DNA from: Pseudomonas sediminis
GTDB lineage: Bacteria > Pseudomonadota > Gammaproteobacteria > Pseudomonadales > Pseudomonadaceae
Assembly (NCBI RefSeq): GCF_002741105.1
Contig: NZ_NIQU01000004.1
Span: forward strand, 294,408-358,407
Direction of reading: 5' to 3'
DNA length: 64,000 bases
In this document: piece after piece, positions 8,780 through 19,299 of the stretch
How the letters are laid out: each line of letters begins with the position of its first letter
How positions within the stretch are numbered: position 1 is the first letter of the stretch
The notes under the pieces: model-generated
What the model saw: the letters and a program-made list of their open reading frames with translations, nothing else
Databases searched by the model: none
What the model was told of the DNA's origin: nothing
Program-made: the position numbers and the translations under genes

Positions 8780-10111
8780 TCAGTTCCTGATCGCCCAGAA
8801 TTTCAGCTCAAGCCCGGTGAACTCGCCGGACACGTGGAAGGCGAAGCCGCCGGAGCGTTCCAGCTGCGCCAGTTCCTCGGAGCTGAGCTCCAAGGCGAAG
8901 TAGGTCTTGCCCGAATGGAAGGGGATCTGCCGCGGTGCCACTGGCAGCGGTTTGACCTTGATCCCCGGCAGGTGCAGGTTGACCAGTTGGCGGATGCGCT
9001 CCACCGGGCCAACCTTGAGGTGCGCGGGCAGGCGCTGGCGCAACTCTTCGGAATCGCACTGGGCGCTGGCGGCGAGTACGAAGCTGGAGGTGCCGAGCAG
9101 CTTGTGGTCGTGCAGCGGCGACACCTGGATGCCGTACTGGCGCTGCTGCAGGAGCATCTCGATGGCGTGCTGCTCGAGCACCATCGACAACACCTGGCGG
9201 ATGGCGTCCATCAGCTTGCGGAAACTCATGCCCTGGTCGCTGTGCAGATAGCGGCCTTCCAGGCGCGGACGTTTGGTCTCGCTGGAGAAGGTCGCCAGCT
9301 CGCCGAGCAGGCCGACCAGTTCGCGGTAGATCTGCTCCGGGTGTACCTGCTCGACGCCCAGGTGGTGGCGCAGGATCGGTTCGTAGCGGTTGATCAGCTG
9401 CAGCATCATGAAGTCACCAACCTCGGCGCCGCCCACCTTGCCGGTGGCGCGGATGCGCTCGGCGAGGATGTCGCCGCGGTGGGCGAGCATGCTGATCACT
9501 TCCTTGAGGCAGCTCAGCAGGTAGCCGGAGGCCTGGAAGTTGACATAGGTCGGGCTGAATTCCGGGTCGAGGCTGATCACCCCGTCCGGTGTGGTGTCCA
9601 GCACTTCGCACAGCTTCATCTTCACGTAGCCCTGGTCGCTCTGCTGCTCGCCGAGCAGCAGGCGGAAATCCGGGCGACCAGTGCTGACCTGGCTGACGCT
9701 GCTGTCACCGGCGTTGCAGTCGGCCACTTCCTCGTCGAAGGCGACGTAGCGCGCCAGCACGTCGCGCTGGTCCGGGCGACGGCTCTCGATGTGATTACCG
9801 GTGACCAGCGGCAACGCCAGGTAGACGGGAGTGTTGCCGGTGTTCGGCGGTACGTCCAGGCCCAGCGGCTCGCGCTCGGCACCGAGGTCGAACAGGCTGC
9901 CGTCAGGCAGCACGCCACTGGCCTTGCTCACCACCAGCTTGCCCATGTTGAGAAACTGGCGGTCGATCTCCAGTTCGAAGAAGCCCCAGGCGTAGCTGTC
10001 CAGTTTCTGCGTACGCACCTTGAGCTGGTGATCGAAGTAGCGATCGTTCTGCTGGAAATGCTGTGGTCGCAGCAGCATGCCTTCCTGCCAGACGACTTTA
10101 TGCTGGCTCAT
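8780..10111 (-). CDS. tssK: T6SS baseplate protein TssK
   Basis: A 443-residue TssK, the trimeric baseplate protein that links the TssF/G wedge to the membrane complex. The N-terminus (KVVWQEGMLLRPQHFQQNDRY) carries the diagnostic W-x-E-G-M-x-L-x-P-Q-H-F motif of the family. Length is standard. It overlaps tssJ by 4 bp and lies 2 bp from tssL, in the usual J-K-L-M order. Confidence 0.97.
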   Translation of the reverse strand: MSQHKVVWQEGMLLRPQHFQQNDRYFDHQLKVRTQKLDSYAWGFFELEIDRQFLNMGKLVVSKASGVLPDGSLFDLGAEREPLGLDVPPNTGNTPVYLALPLVTGNHIESRRPDQRDVLARYVAFDEEVADCNAGDSSVSQVSTGRPDFRLLLGEQQSDQGYVKMKLCEVLDTTPDGVISLDPEFSPTYVNFQASGYLLSCLKEVISMLAHRGDILAERIRATGKVGGAEVGDFMMLQLINRYEPILRHHLGVEQVHPEQIYRELVGLLGELATFSSETKRPRLEGRYLHSDQGMSFRKLMDAIRQVLSMVLEQHAIEMLLQQRQYGIQVSPLHDHKLLGTSSFVLAASAQCDSEELRQRLPAHLKVGPVERIRQLVNLHLPGIKVKPLPVAPRQIPFHSGKTYFALELSSEELAQLERSGGFAFHVSGEFTGLELKFWAIRN

Positions 10112-10590
10112 CGGTTGCGCTCCTGCTCGTCATCCAGGTTGCGAATGCCGCGCTCGTCGAGCCGCAGGTTGGCCGCGTTGCGTTGCTGCTCGTCAATGGC
10201 AATGACGTAGCGCCAGCTGGCTTCCGGCAGGTCGCGATAGGCGGCGAGCACGCCGACATAGCGGCTGCCCTCCTGCACCGATACTTTCAGTTCGCGGGTT
10301 TCGCCCGGGCGCAGCTCCAGTTCTTCCTGGGTCACCAGGTCCGGCGCCAGCGCTTCTTTCGGACGCTGGTAGAGGGAGAAGAAATCGGCATTCTCGAAAG
10401 CCACCGGGTGCTTGAGCTCCATCAGGCGGATCACGATAGGCGAAGGACGACCGTTGAGGTCCGGGTTGAGCTGGTCGCTGCCGGCCAGGCTCAGGTCCAG
10501 CTTGGTCATGGTCGAGTAAGGCGACAGCGCGGCGCAGCCAGCGAGAGTCAGGAGTGCGGCGCATAGGGCCAGGAAAAGCAAGCGAGGCAT
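10108..10590 (-). CDS. tssJ: T6SS outer-membrane lipoprotein TssJ
   Basis: A 160-residue lipoprotein with a lipobox LAGC (Cys19 from this start), to be anchored in the outer membrane and bind TssM from the periplasm. The mature part shows the TssJ beta-sandwich pattern (LDLSLAGSDQLNPDLNGRPSPI, then LELRPGETRELKV). I chose ATG 10590 because AAGGA lies 8 nt upstream. An ATG three codons earlier (10599) overlaps the fha stop (ATGA), but the same AAGGA then lies too close, so either start is possible. Confidence 0.93.
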   Translation of the reverse strand: MPRLLFLALCAALLTLAGCAALSPYSTMTKLDLSLAGSDQLNPDLNGRPSPIVIRLMELKHPVAFENADFFSLYQRPKEALAPDLVTQEELELRPGETRELKVSVQEGSRYVGVLAAYRDLPEASWRYVIAIDEQQRNAANLRLDERGIRNLDDEQERNR

Positions 10591-10595
10591 GGTGT

Positions 10596-11792
10596 TCATC
10601 CTTGAAGGTCGGTATTGAGGGTGGCGATCAGGCGAACCTGCTCTTCGTAGGCACTGGCAAAATCACGGGCGAACAGACGATCGCTCCAGTCATCGTTCTG
10701 CGCCAGCGCCGCATGCAGGCGACGATAGGCACGCCAGCGGCCGCCATCGGTAGCCAACAGCGGTTTGCGCCCATTGCGCTCGAAACGCAGGGTCAGTTGC
10801 TCGGGCGTGAACTGTTCGAACATGCCCTTGACCGCTGCGCGGCTGGCTGCGAGCAGTGCCACCTGATGCGCCTGCAAGTCGCGGAAGCTGCGATTGATGG
10901 CCTGCTCGGCCGGCAGTTGGCCGGGCTTGCCGCCACGCAGCAGGGTGCTCAGGGTTTCGCTGGTGTCCAGGCCATGCTTGAGCGGGTTGTTGCCGGCGCT
11001 CTGCACGGTGGTCAGGGCCAGGCGCAGTTCATTCTTCAGCTCGCTGCGGGTACGCAAGGCCTGCTGCAGGCTGCCAACACTCTGCCGGAGCAGCTTGGCG
11101 GCGTTGAGCGCCAGCGCCTCGCGGGCATCGTCGTCGAGGTCGTCGAGGCGCACGCCGAGGGCATCGGCGAACTTCTCCCAGAAAGTCGGCGGCAGGCGCT
11201 CGGGCTCCGGAGCGACTTTCGGCTGCGGCGCGGGCGTCGGCATCACCAACTCGGGCACCAGCAGGTTTTCCTCGTCGATCTGCGCGTAATCGCGCTGCTG
11301 TGCCTGGGCGGTGCTGGGGCGCAGTACGGCGGTCAGATCGTCCACTTCGGCGTAGACGCGCTCCTGCTGCTCCAGGGCGGTGATCGGGTCGAGGTCGAGG
11401 AAGGCGTCATCGGGGATGATGCTCCCAGCGGCCTGCGGCAGACCGATATCACCCTCGAACATGGCCGGGTCACGCACCAGGCGCGCACGGATCTCGAAGT
11501 CGCCCAGGCAGTACACGCTGCCATGCTCGATGCGCTGCGGACTGCCCTTGGCCAGGCTGGCGCCACTGTCCTTGAGCTGGATACCGTTGCTGCTGGTGTC
11601 GGTCAGATAGAAGGCGCCATCGCGATAGCTCACTTCTGCATGCCGACTGGACAGGATGCGCTTGCGATCCGGGATCACCCAGTCGCACTCGTCGGCTCGA
11701 CCGATCACGCCGCCGGCCTGCTTGAACGTCTTGGTGGTCAACAGACCTGGCACGAACTGCTGCGCGCTGACCACATCGAATACCAGTTCCAT
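10596..11792 (-). CDS. tagH: FHA-domain T6SS protein (TagH/Fha)
   Basis: A 398-residue protein with an N-terminal FHA domain. GRADECDWVIPD, SSRHAEVSY and TDTSSNGIQL supply the phosphothreonine-binding Gly-Arg, Ser-x-x-His and Asn motifs within residues 1-100. The C-terminal half is the T6SS-specific helical domain (FWEKFADALGV... and the FMFEQF-like TPEQL region). It reads phosphorylation by the cluster kinase and controls assembly after translation. The start at ATG 11792 follows AAGGAG at good spacing; upstream in-frame codons belong to the neighbouring small gene. It is the Fha2 equivalent of HSI-II clusters. Confidence 0.93.
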   Translation of the reverse strand: MELVFDVVSAQQFVPGLLTTKTFKQAGGVIGRADECDWVIPDRKRILSSRHAEVSYRDGAFYLTDTSSNGIQLKDSGASLAKGSPQRIEHGSVYCLGDFEIRARLVRDPAMFEGDIGLPQAAGSIIPDDAFLDLDPITALEQQERVYAEVDDLTAVLRPSTAQAQQRDYAQIDEENLLVPELVMPTPAPQPKVAPEPERLPPTFWEKFADALGVRLDDLDDDAREALALNAAKLLRQSVGSLQQALRTRSELKNELRLALTTVQSAGNNPLKHGLDTSETLSTLLRGGKPGQLPAEQAINRSFRDLQAHQVALLAASRAAVKGMFEQFTPEQLTLRFERNGRKPLLATDGGRWRAYRRLHAALAQNDDWSDRLFARDFASAYEEQVRLIATLNTDLQG

Positions 11793-11812
11793 GGTGAACC
11801 TACTCCTTGCGG

Positions 11813-11947
11813 TCAGTGGCCGCGTTTCTCGGCTTGCGGGTCGCCCAGCGGGCGGTATTGGTCGTCGCTGAACTTGTAGTTGCCGGTGCAGCCGGCCAGG
11901 GCAATGGCCAGGGCGAGCAGGGCGGCGGTCCGATAGCAATGCAGCAT
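11813..11947 (-). CDS. 44-aa T6SS-operon lipoprotein
   Basis: A short gene starting at ATG 11947 with AAAGGAG just upstream, and stopping 20 bp before fha. The product begins MLHCYRTAALLALAIALAGC: a charged start, a hydrophobic stretch and a lipobox LAGC ending at Cys20. A 24-residue polar tail follows. It is thus a tiny predicted lipoprotein in the middle of the T6SS operon. I do not recognise a named family. A role in the envelope complex next to TssJ is a guess from position only. Real translation is supported by the ribosome-binding site and the intact lipobox. Confidence 0.7.
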   Translation of the reverse strand: MLHCYRTAALLALAIALAGCTGNYKFSDDQYRPLGDPQAEKRGH

Positions 11948-11984
11948 GGAATGCGCTCCTTTAAGAGAGGTGAAAGTGAACATG

Positions 11985-12385
11985 TCAGGCCGTTCCAGCC
12001 ATCTGCGTAGCAGCAGAACGTTTCAACACAGGAGGGCCGTAGCGATTACTCTGGCGTTGACCAGGCCAGAGCAGCAGCAATGGCCAGATCAGATTGATCA
12101 GCAGCACCCAGTAACCGCTCCGCCCAAGGTCATGCAGGCGACGAACGCCTGCAGTCAGCGTGGCAACCCACCAATAAATGAGTCCGACAACAACAAGAGC
12201 CGAGAGCACGTGCTGCATCCACAACGGAGAGTTCTGGTTGCTCAAGGCCACCACGAGGAAAAGTGGCCAGGCGCTCCATACATGGAGCAGCAGATATTTG
12301 ACTCGCCCAATTCGTCCGCTGGAGATCATTGGCTCCAGCACGAATGACGCCACGCGGTTCCGTAGATTCTTCATTGCCTCTCTCA

Positions 12386-12386
<1 letters not shown>
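11985..12386 (-). CDS. DUF805 family inner-membrane protein
   Basis: A 133-residue membrane protein with about three hydrophobic helices. The RLHDLGRSGYW motif near residues 83-93 is diagnostic of DUF805 (YhaH-type) proteins, and the N-terminal GRVKYLLLHVW also fits. The function of the family is unknown. ATG 12386 overlaps the sfa stop as TGATG; a GTG one codon upstream also fits. Its DNA is AT-richer than the flanking T6SS genes (hand count 33 G/C in the 60 bases from 12,181). DUF805 is not a usual T6SS component, so this looks like an insertion or an accessory gene. Confidence 0.85.
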
Positions 12387-13915
<1,529 letters not shown>

Positions 13916-13925
13916 CGGCGGCACC

Positions 13926-16526
13926 TCAGGCGAACTCGCAGGTCACGGCCGCATCGCCATCCAGCGTGGCGTGCACACGTTGCAGGCTTTCGCCAGCGGC
14001 CATGGCATCGAGCAGGCGGTCGACCACCAGCGGCTGCAGGTGCTGGTCGATCAGGTGATCGATCAGGCGCGCGCCGCTGTCGCCATGGGTGCAGCGCTCG
14101 GCCAGGTGCTCGACCAGGCCGTCGCAGTGACTGAAGGCGAGCTGACGACGGGCCAGGCGCTCGCCGAAACGGGCCAACTTGAGGCCGACCAGCTGGCGCA
14201 GCAGGCCGCTGTCCATCGGGTAGTAAGGCACCACGCGCATACGGCCGAGCAGGGCCGGCTTGAAGTGCTGGCTCAGCTGCGGGCGGATGGCCAGCTCCAG
14301 GTCCTCGGCGGCCGGACGCTCGCCGCCGGCGCAGAGGTTGGCGATGCGCTCACTGGCCAGGTTGCTGGTCATCAGGATCAGGGTGTTGCGGAAGTTGATC
14401 TCGCGCCCTTCACCGTCGTTGGCCACGCCCTTGTCGAAGATCTGGTAGAAAACGTTCATCACGTCCGGATCGGCCTTTTCCACCTCGTCGAGGAGGATCA
14501 CCGAATAAGGCTTCTGCCGCACCGCTTCGGTGAGCATGCCGCCTTCGCCATAACCGACGTAGCCGGGCGGCGCGCCGATCAGCCGCGAGACGGTATGCTT
14601 TTCCTGGAACTCGGACATGTTGATCACGGTGAGGAAGCGCTCACCGCCGTACAGCAGGTCGGCCAGGGCCAGGGCTGTCTCGGTCTTGCCGACGCCGCTG
14701 GGGCCGACCAGGAGGAACACGCCCACTGGTGCATCGGGCTTGTTGAGGCCGGCGGCGGTGGCGCGCATGGCCTTGTCCAGCGCCTGGATCGCCTGCTCCT
14801 GACCACGCACGCGCTGGCGCAGGTCGTCGGCGAAGGTGATGACCTTGGTGTTGTGCTCACGCGCCAGTTGGCTCAGCGGCACGCCGGTCCAGTGGCTGAT
14901 CACTTCGGCCACCAGGCGCGGGCAGACCTCGAAGCTGACCAGACGCTCGCTGGCCTGGGCGGCAGCCAGCTCGGCCTGGATGGCGCGCAGTTCGGCTTCC
15001 AGCTCTTCCAGGCTCGGGCGTGGTTCGTCGCTGGCGTCCTCGTCGTTACCCAGACGCGCCGCGGCACATTGCTTGCGCTGTTCCAGCAGGCGTTCGGCCA
15101 GTTCACGCTGCACGGCCCAGCGGGTTTCCACCTGTTCCAGCTCGGCGCGGGCGGCGACCAGACGGTTTTCCAGCGTATCCAACGCTTCGTGATCGATATT
15201 CAGACCGGCGTCCAGGTCACGGCGCATGGCCTCACCCTGGCGCTCGCCCTCGGCAATCTCGCCGCGCAGACGCTCCAGCGCCTCGGGCGCAGCAGCCAGG
15301 CTGATGCGCACACGGGCGCAGGCGGTGTCGAGCACATCCACGGCTTTGTCCGGTAGCTGACGGCCGGCCAGGTAGCGCGCCGACAGTTCGGCAGCGGCAA
15401 CCACGGCGTCATCGCGCAAGTAAATACCGTGGCTCTTCTCGTACACCGGCGCCAGGCCACGCAGGATGGTCACCGCCTCGTCGACAGTAGGCTCGTGCAG
15501 TTGCACCGGCTGGAAGCGGCGGGCCAGAGCCGGATCCTTCTCGAAGTACTTCTTGTATTCGCTCCAGGTGGTGGCGGCGATGGTACGCAGCTCGCCACGG
15601 GCCAGGGCCGGCTTGAGCAGGTTGGCGGCGTCGCCACTGCCGGCCTGGCCACCGGCGCCGATCAGGGTGTGGGCTTCGTCGATGAACAGGATGATCGGCT
15701 TGGGCGAGGCCTTCACTTCGTCAATCACGCCCTGCAGGCGGCGTTCGAACTCGCCCTTGACGCTGGCGCCAGCCTGCAGCAGACCGAGGTCCAGGCACAG
15801 TAGCTCGACGCCCTTGAGCACCTGCGGCACCTCGCCAGTGGCGATGCGCAGGGCCAGGCCTTCGACGATGGCGGTTTTGCCGACGCCGGCCTCGCCGACC
15901 ACGATGGGGTTGTTCTTGCGGCGACGGGCAAGGATGTCGACCATCTGGCGGATCGCGCCATCGCGGCACAGCACCGGGTCGAGCTTGCCGTCACGGGCCT
16001 GCTGGGTGAAGTTGTGGGTGAAGCGCGCCAGGTTCGATTCGCCACCGGCCGCCGGCTTGCCGCCCGCAGTCTGCGGCTGCTGGCTGAGGGCGAAGTCGCG
16101 CAGGCGCTCGGCGTTGAGCTTGCCCAGCAGCGCCTGATAACGGCTGCCGGCATAGCGCATGGGGTTGCGCAGCAGGGCGAGGATAAGCGCGGCCTGGTCG
16201 ATCTGGCTGGCTCCCAGCTCCAGGTTGGCCACCAGCAGCGCGTCCTGCAGCCACTGCACCAGTTCTGCAGAGAACACCGGGTTGCGCGATTCGCTGTGTT
16301 CGCCACGTGGCTGCAGCGCCTGGGCCAGCTCGCCAGCATCGATCTCGGCATCCTGCAGGGCACGCGCCAGCAGGCTCTCCGGGCGCTCGAGCAGGCCCAG
16401 CAGCAGGTCTTCGACGAGGATCTTGTTGCCGCCGCGTACCACGCAGCGTTCGGCGGCCATCTCCAGGTCGCGCTTGCTCGCGGCGTCCAGGGCTTGAACC
16501 AGTTGTTGCAGGTCGACGTTGATCAT
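13926..16526 (-). CDS. tssH: T6SS sheath-disassembly AAA+ ATPase TssH (ClpV)
   Basis: An 866-residue ClpV. Paired Clp-N repeats (about 1-150) are followed by AAA1 with Walker A GEAGVGKT (211-218) and Walker B LFIDEAHT. After a coiled middle domain, AAA2 has Walker A GPSGVGKT near residue 605, and FQEKHTVSRLIGAPPGYVGY follows. It unfolds and recycles the contracted TssB/TssC sheath. It sits 11 bp after tssG and just before sfa. All catalytic motifs are intact. Confidence 0.97.
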   Translation of the reverse strand: MINVDLQQLVQALDAASKRDLEMAAERCVVRGGNKILVEDLLLGLLERPESLLARALQDAEIDAGELAQALQPRGEHSESRNPVFSAELVQWLQDALLVANLELGASQIDQAALILALLRNPMRYAGSRYQALLGKLNAERLRDFALSQQPQTAGGKPAAGGESNLARFTHNFTQQARDGKLDPVLCRDGAIRQMVDILARRRKNNPIVVGEAGVGKTAIVEGLALRIATGEVPQVLKGVELLCLDLGLLQAGASVKGEFERRLQGVIDEVKASPKPIILFIDEAHTLIGAGGQAGSGDAANLLKPALARGELRTIAATTWSEYKKYFEKDPALARRFQPVQLHEPTVDEAVTILRGLAPVYEKSHGIYLRDDAVVAAAELSARYLAGRQLPDKAVDVLDTACARVRISLAAAPEALERLRGEIAEGERQGEAMRRDLDAGLNIDHEALDTLENRLVAARAELEQVETRWAVQRELAERLLEQRKQCAAARLGNDEDASDEPRPSLEELEAELRAIQAELAAAQASERLVSFEVCPRLVAEVISHWTGVPLSQLAREHNTKVITFADDLRQRVRGQEQAIQALDKAMRATAAGLNKPDAPVGVFLLVGPSGVGKTETALALADLLYGGERFLTVINMSEFQEKHTVSRLIGAPPGYVGYGEGGMLTEAVRQKPYSVILLDEVEKADPDVMNVFYQIFDKGVANDGEGREINFRNTLILMTSNLASERIANLCAGGERPAAEDLELAIRPQLSQHFKPALLGRMRVVPYYPMDSGLLRQLVGLKLARFGERLARRQLAFSHCDGLVEHLAERCTHGDSGARLIDHLIDQHLQPLVVDRLLDAMAAGESLQRVHATLDGDAAVTCEFA

Positions 16527-16537
16527 TTCATCTGTCC

Positions 16538-17545
16538 TTAATGAATCTTGCTACCGAGCGTCACCAGGCCATCGGCGTTCTCACGCCCGAGCCAGGTGGT
16601 CCAGCCCAGCAGGCAGGGGTTTCCTTCGCCAATGCGCAGGTCGCGGATTTCGTCCTGGCGCAGCTCCAGGCGGATGTCGTAGTCCAGCGGGTCGCGCAGG
16701 GTAAAACGCACCAGCGCGCAAAGCGGCTGATAGCCCGTACCGATCGGCAGGAACTCGTGAAAGCGCGTCCAGCCCAGCTGGCGCACGTGGATACGAAACT
16801 TGCCGCCACGGTCGCGCACGCGCTCGCCGAGCACCGTGTCCTCTCCGAGGCGACTGTTGGCGAGACCGAGGCGGTTACGCTGCTCTTCCAGCACCACCAC
16901 CTGGCGCTCCAGGCACTGCTCGATGAACAACTCGGCGTGCTTGAAGTAGTAACGCAGCACCGACTCGATCAGCGCCGCCGAGTGAGCACGCAGACTGAGC
17001 AAGCCGAGATAGGGCAGCAAGCGCTTCCAGTTCAGCTCCTGGGCCTGGCGAATCTGCTCGCTGCCCAGGCCGATCAGGGCGAACAGGTGCGCTGAGAAAG
17101 CGTCCATCGCCCCGCTCTGGAAGCAGGCGCGGTAGCGGTACTTCTGCCAGATTGGCAGCAACAGGCGCTGCAGGCGGTTGTTGAACAGGTCGAGGAAGTC
17201 GCGGGTCGGGTTGCCGTCCTCGCTGTCGCCCAGAGCCTGCTCGCTATAGAAGGCCGGCAATGGTGAACCGCCGCCGAACAGGCCGACCAGGTTGACGCGC
17301 ATGCGCGCGCGCAGCTCGCCGTGCTCCTCGAAGAACTGCACGCGATCGATATCGCTGCCAGGGAAACCCAGGCTCGGATTGGCCTGGAACTCCAGGTATT
17401 CGTAAAGGCGCTCCTCATCCAGATGCGGATGAGCAGCACCCAAGCGTTCCAGCACCAGCTGTACGGCCTGGAACAGGCTGTACTCGCGGATGCCTTTGCT
17501 CAATCGAGTTAGAGCAGGGGCTGCTGCCCCATACGTGGCGTCCAT
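16538..17545 (-). CDS. tssG: T6SS baseplate protein TssG
   Basis: A 335-residue TssG, part of the TssE-F-G baseplate wedge. The N-terminal YSLFQAVQLVLERL and the central PLPAFYSEQALGD segment are typical of the family. It starts at ATG 17545 inside the end of tssF (37 bp overlap), which indicates translational coupling. Length is normal. Confidence 0.95.
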   Translation of the reverse strand: MDATYGAAAPALTRLSKGIREYSLFQAVQLVLERLGAAHPHLDEERLYEYLEFQANPSLGFPGSDIDRVQFFEEHGELRARMRVNLVGLFGGGSPLPAFYSEQALGDSEDGNPTRDFLDLFNNRLQRLLLPIWQKYRYRACFQSGAMDAFSAHLFALIGLGSEQIRQAQELNWKRLLPYLGLLSLRAHSAALIESVLRYYFKHAELFIEQCLERQVVVLEEQRNRLGLANSRLGEDTVLGERVRDRGGKFRIHVRQLGWTRFHEFLPIGTGYQPLCALVRFTLRDPLDYDIRLELRQDEIRDLRIGEGNPCLLGWTTWLGRENADGLVTLGSKIH

Positions 17546-19299
17546 TTGTACAACTCTCCCTGTGTGCTCTGTACGTGCAGCTCGTGGTAGCTGTTGAGGC
17601 TGGCGTAGAGGGCGAAAAACTCATTGAGTACCGAGGCGAACAGAAACAGGTCGCCCTCACCCAGATACCCTTCCGGATTCATGGTCAGTTCAGTGCGTAC
17701 ACCGCGTACCGGCAGGCCGCGGTGCAGGCGGTCGACGTGGCGATGGCCAATATTCTTGAGGCCCCCGAGCAGGCGCTTGCTGACGCGCTCGGCGTGCTGG
17801 TCGTAGTAACGCGGTAGGTCGTAGGTTTCGAGGATCACCTTGAGCGCCTCGACGTTGGCCAGCGACAGGTAGTTCAGCGACATGTTGGAAATCAGCTTCC
17901 ACAGGAAGTCGCGATGCAGCGGCGGCGCATAACTGGGTGTAACGGCGCTGATATTGCGGAAGCTGAGGAAGTCCGGGGTGTCCTCGCTGGGCAGGCAGAT
18001 ATCGCCCAGGCGCAGCTGACGCGGCAGGTTCTGGTTGGTGCAGGTCAGCTCGATGGACAGCGTCTCGTGCTGGTCGAGGTTGCGCAGTCCGAAGCTGAGC
18101 CAGGTTTCCAGGCCGTCGCCGAGCATCGAGGGTTGCTGGCGCACGCTGTAGTGCGGGCGCGCCACCGGTACGTCGAAGCTGGGGTCATGTTCGAACGACT
18201 CGAACGGCACGTACTCCTCGTAGCCCATGCCGCCCGGCTTCCAGCCGGTGACGCGGTCCACCGAAAACACACCGCAATGCTGTGAATCGAACTCGGCCGG
18301 CAGCAGCAGGTATTGATCCTGCTTGCCATCGAGGCGGATCGGAATGGCGTCGTGCTGGAACAGGTTGACCACCGGCGTGCAGTACAGGCGCACGTTTTCC
18401 AGGGTCGGACGGATACGCTGCACGCCCGCCTTGTGGATATCGAAACGTAGCTCCAGGCCGCGCGCCTGCTTGAGCAGATCCTCGGGCAAGCTGTGAATGG
18501 CATCCAGGCCGAGCAGGTCGACGAAGAGGAACTTCTCCTGGAAGGCGAAGTACTCCTGCAGATAGCGGTAGCCGCGGAAGGTATTCAGTGGGTAGGGGAT
18601 CAACGCCTCGTCTTCGGCGAAGCCCACCGGCTGCACCTTCTCGGGCTTGAGCTGCAGCGTGCCCAGGGTCTGGCCAAAGGCATCCTGCATCGGTTTGCCA
18701 GCAGCATCGAGCAGCACCAGCTGGATGCCGCCTAGGTTGCGCAGCAGCGCCAGGTAGAGCATCTGGCCGATATAACGCTCCCCCGCCAGGTGCAGACGCA
18801 GCTTGTTCAGGCCGATCTCGCCGATATGGCCGTCGGCGCTCATGCCCAGGCGCAGGCTGAGCAGTGCACCGTCGCCCTTGACCGAGTAATCCAGGCCGTT
18901 CAACGCCAGCGGCAGCACTTCAGTGGGGAAGCAGGTGCGGAAGCGGCAGGTGACGCCCTCGATGGCCTTGGCCTCCACCGGCGTGCCACGACCAACCGGC
19001 AGCGCCGGACCGGGACGGGTTAACGGGTCGAACTGCAGCATGCTGAAAGCCGGCAACGGACGCATGTAGTTCGGCCACAGCAGGTGCATCAGCGAGTGGG
19101 TCAGCTCCGGCAGTTCGTCGTCGAGCTTCTGCCGCAGGCGCCCGGACAGGAAGGCGAAGCCTTCGAGCAGGCGCTCGACGTCCGGATCACGCCCAGCCTG
19201 CCCAAGGAACGGCGCCAGCGCCGGGCTGCGCTCGGCGAAGCGCTTGCCCAGTTGGCGTAGGGCAGTTAGTTCGCTTTGGTAGTAGTGGTTGAAAGACAT
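17509..19299 (-). CDS. tssF: T6SS baseplate protein TssF
   Basis: A 596-residue TssF, the largest baseplate wedge component. It begins MSFNHYYQSELTALRQLG, a standard TssF start, and contains the conserved LPELTHSLMHLLWPNYMRPLPAFSMLQF segment (described here by its N-terminal part at about 75-100). Start ATG 19299 overlaps the stop of the upstream lipoprotein gene (TAATG). Its first 32 bases are nearly repeated at the start of that upstream gene, which points to recombination at this boundary. Confidence 0.96.
   Translation of the reverse strand: MSFNHYYQSELTALRQLGKRFAERSPALAPFLGQAGRDPDVERLLEGFAFLSGRLRQKLDDELPELTHSLMHLLWPNYMRPLPAFSMLQFDPLTRPGPALPVGRGTPVEAKAIEGVTCRFRTCFPTEVLPLALNGLDYSVKGDGALLSLRLGMSADGHIGEIGLNKLRLHLAGERYIGQMLYLALLRNLGGIQLVLLDAAGKPMQDAFGQTLGTLQLKPEKVQPVGFAEDEALIPYPLNTFRGYRYLQEYFAFQEKFLFVDLLGLDAIHSLPEDLLKQARGLELRFDIHKAGVQRIRPTLENVRLYCTPVVNLFQHDAIPIRLDGKQDQYLLLPAEFDSQHCGVFSVDRVTGWKPGGMGYEEYVPFESFEHDPSFDVPVARPHYSVRQQPSMLGDGLETWLSFGLRNLDQHETLSIELTCTNQNLPRQLRLGDICLPSEDTPDFLSFRNISAVTPSYAPPLHRDFLWKLISNMSLNYLSLANVEALKVILETYDLPRYYDQHAERVSKRLLGGLKNIGHRHVDRLHRGLPVRGVRTELTMNPEGYLGEGDLFLFASVLNEFFALYASLNSYHELHVQSTQGELYKWTPRMGQQPLL

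Noticed and set aside
8771..10210. 479-codon open frame on the plus strand opposite tssK
   Set aside because: It mirrors tssK exactly, has low-complexity composition typical of the antisense of GC-rich genes, and shows no family motif.
13971..15356. 461-codon open frame opposite tssH
   Set aside because: Antisense shadow of the conserved ClpV gene; no ribosome-binding site or motif.
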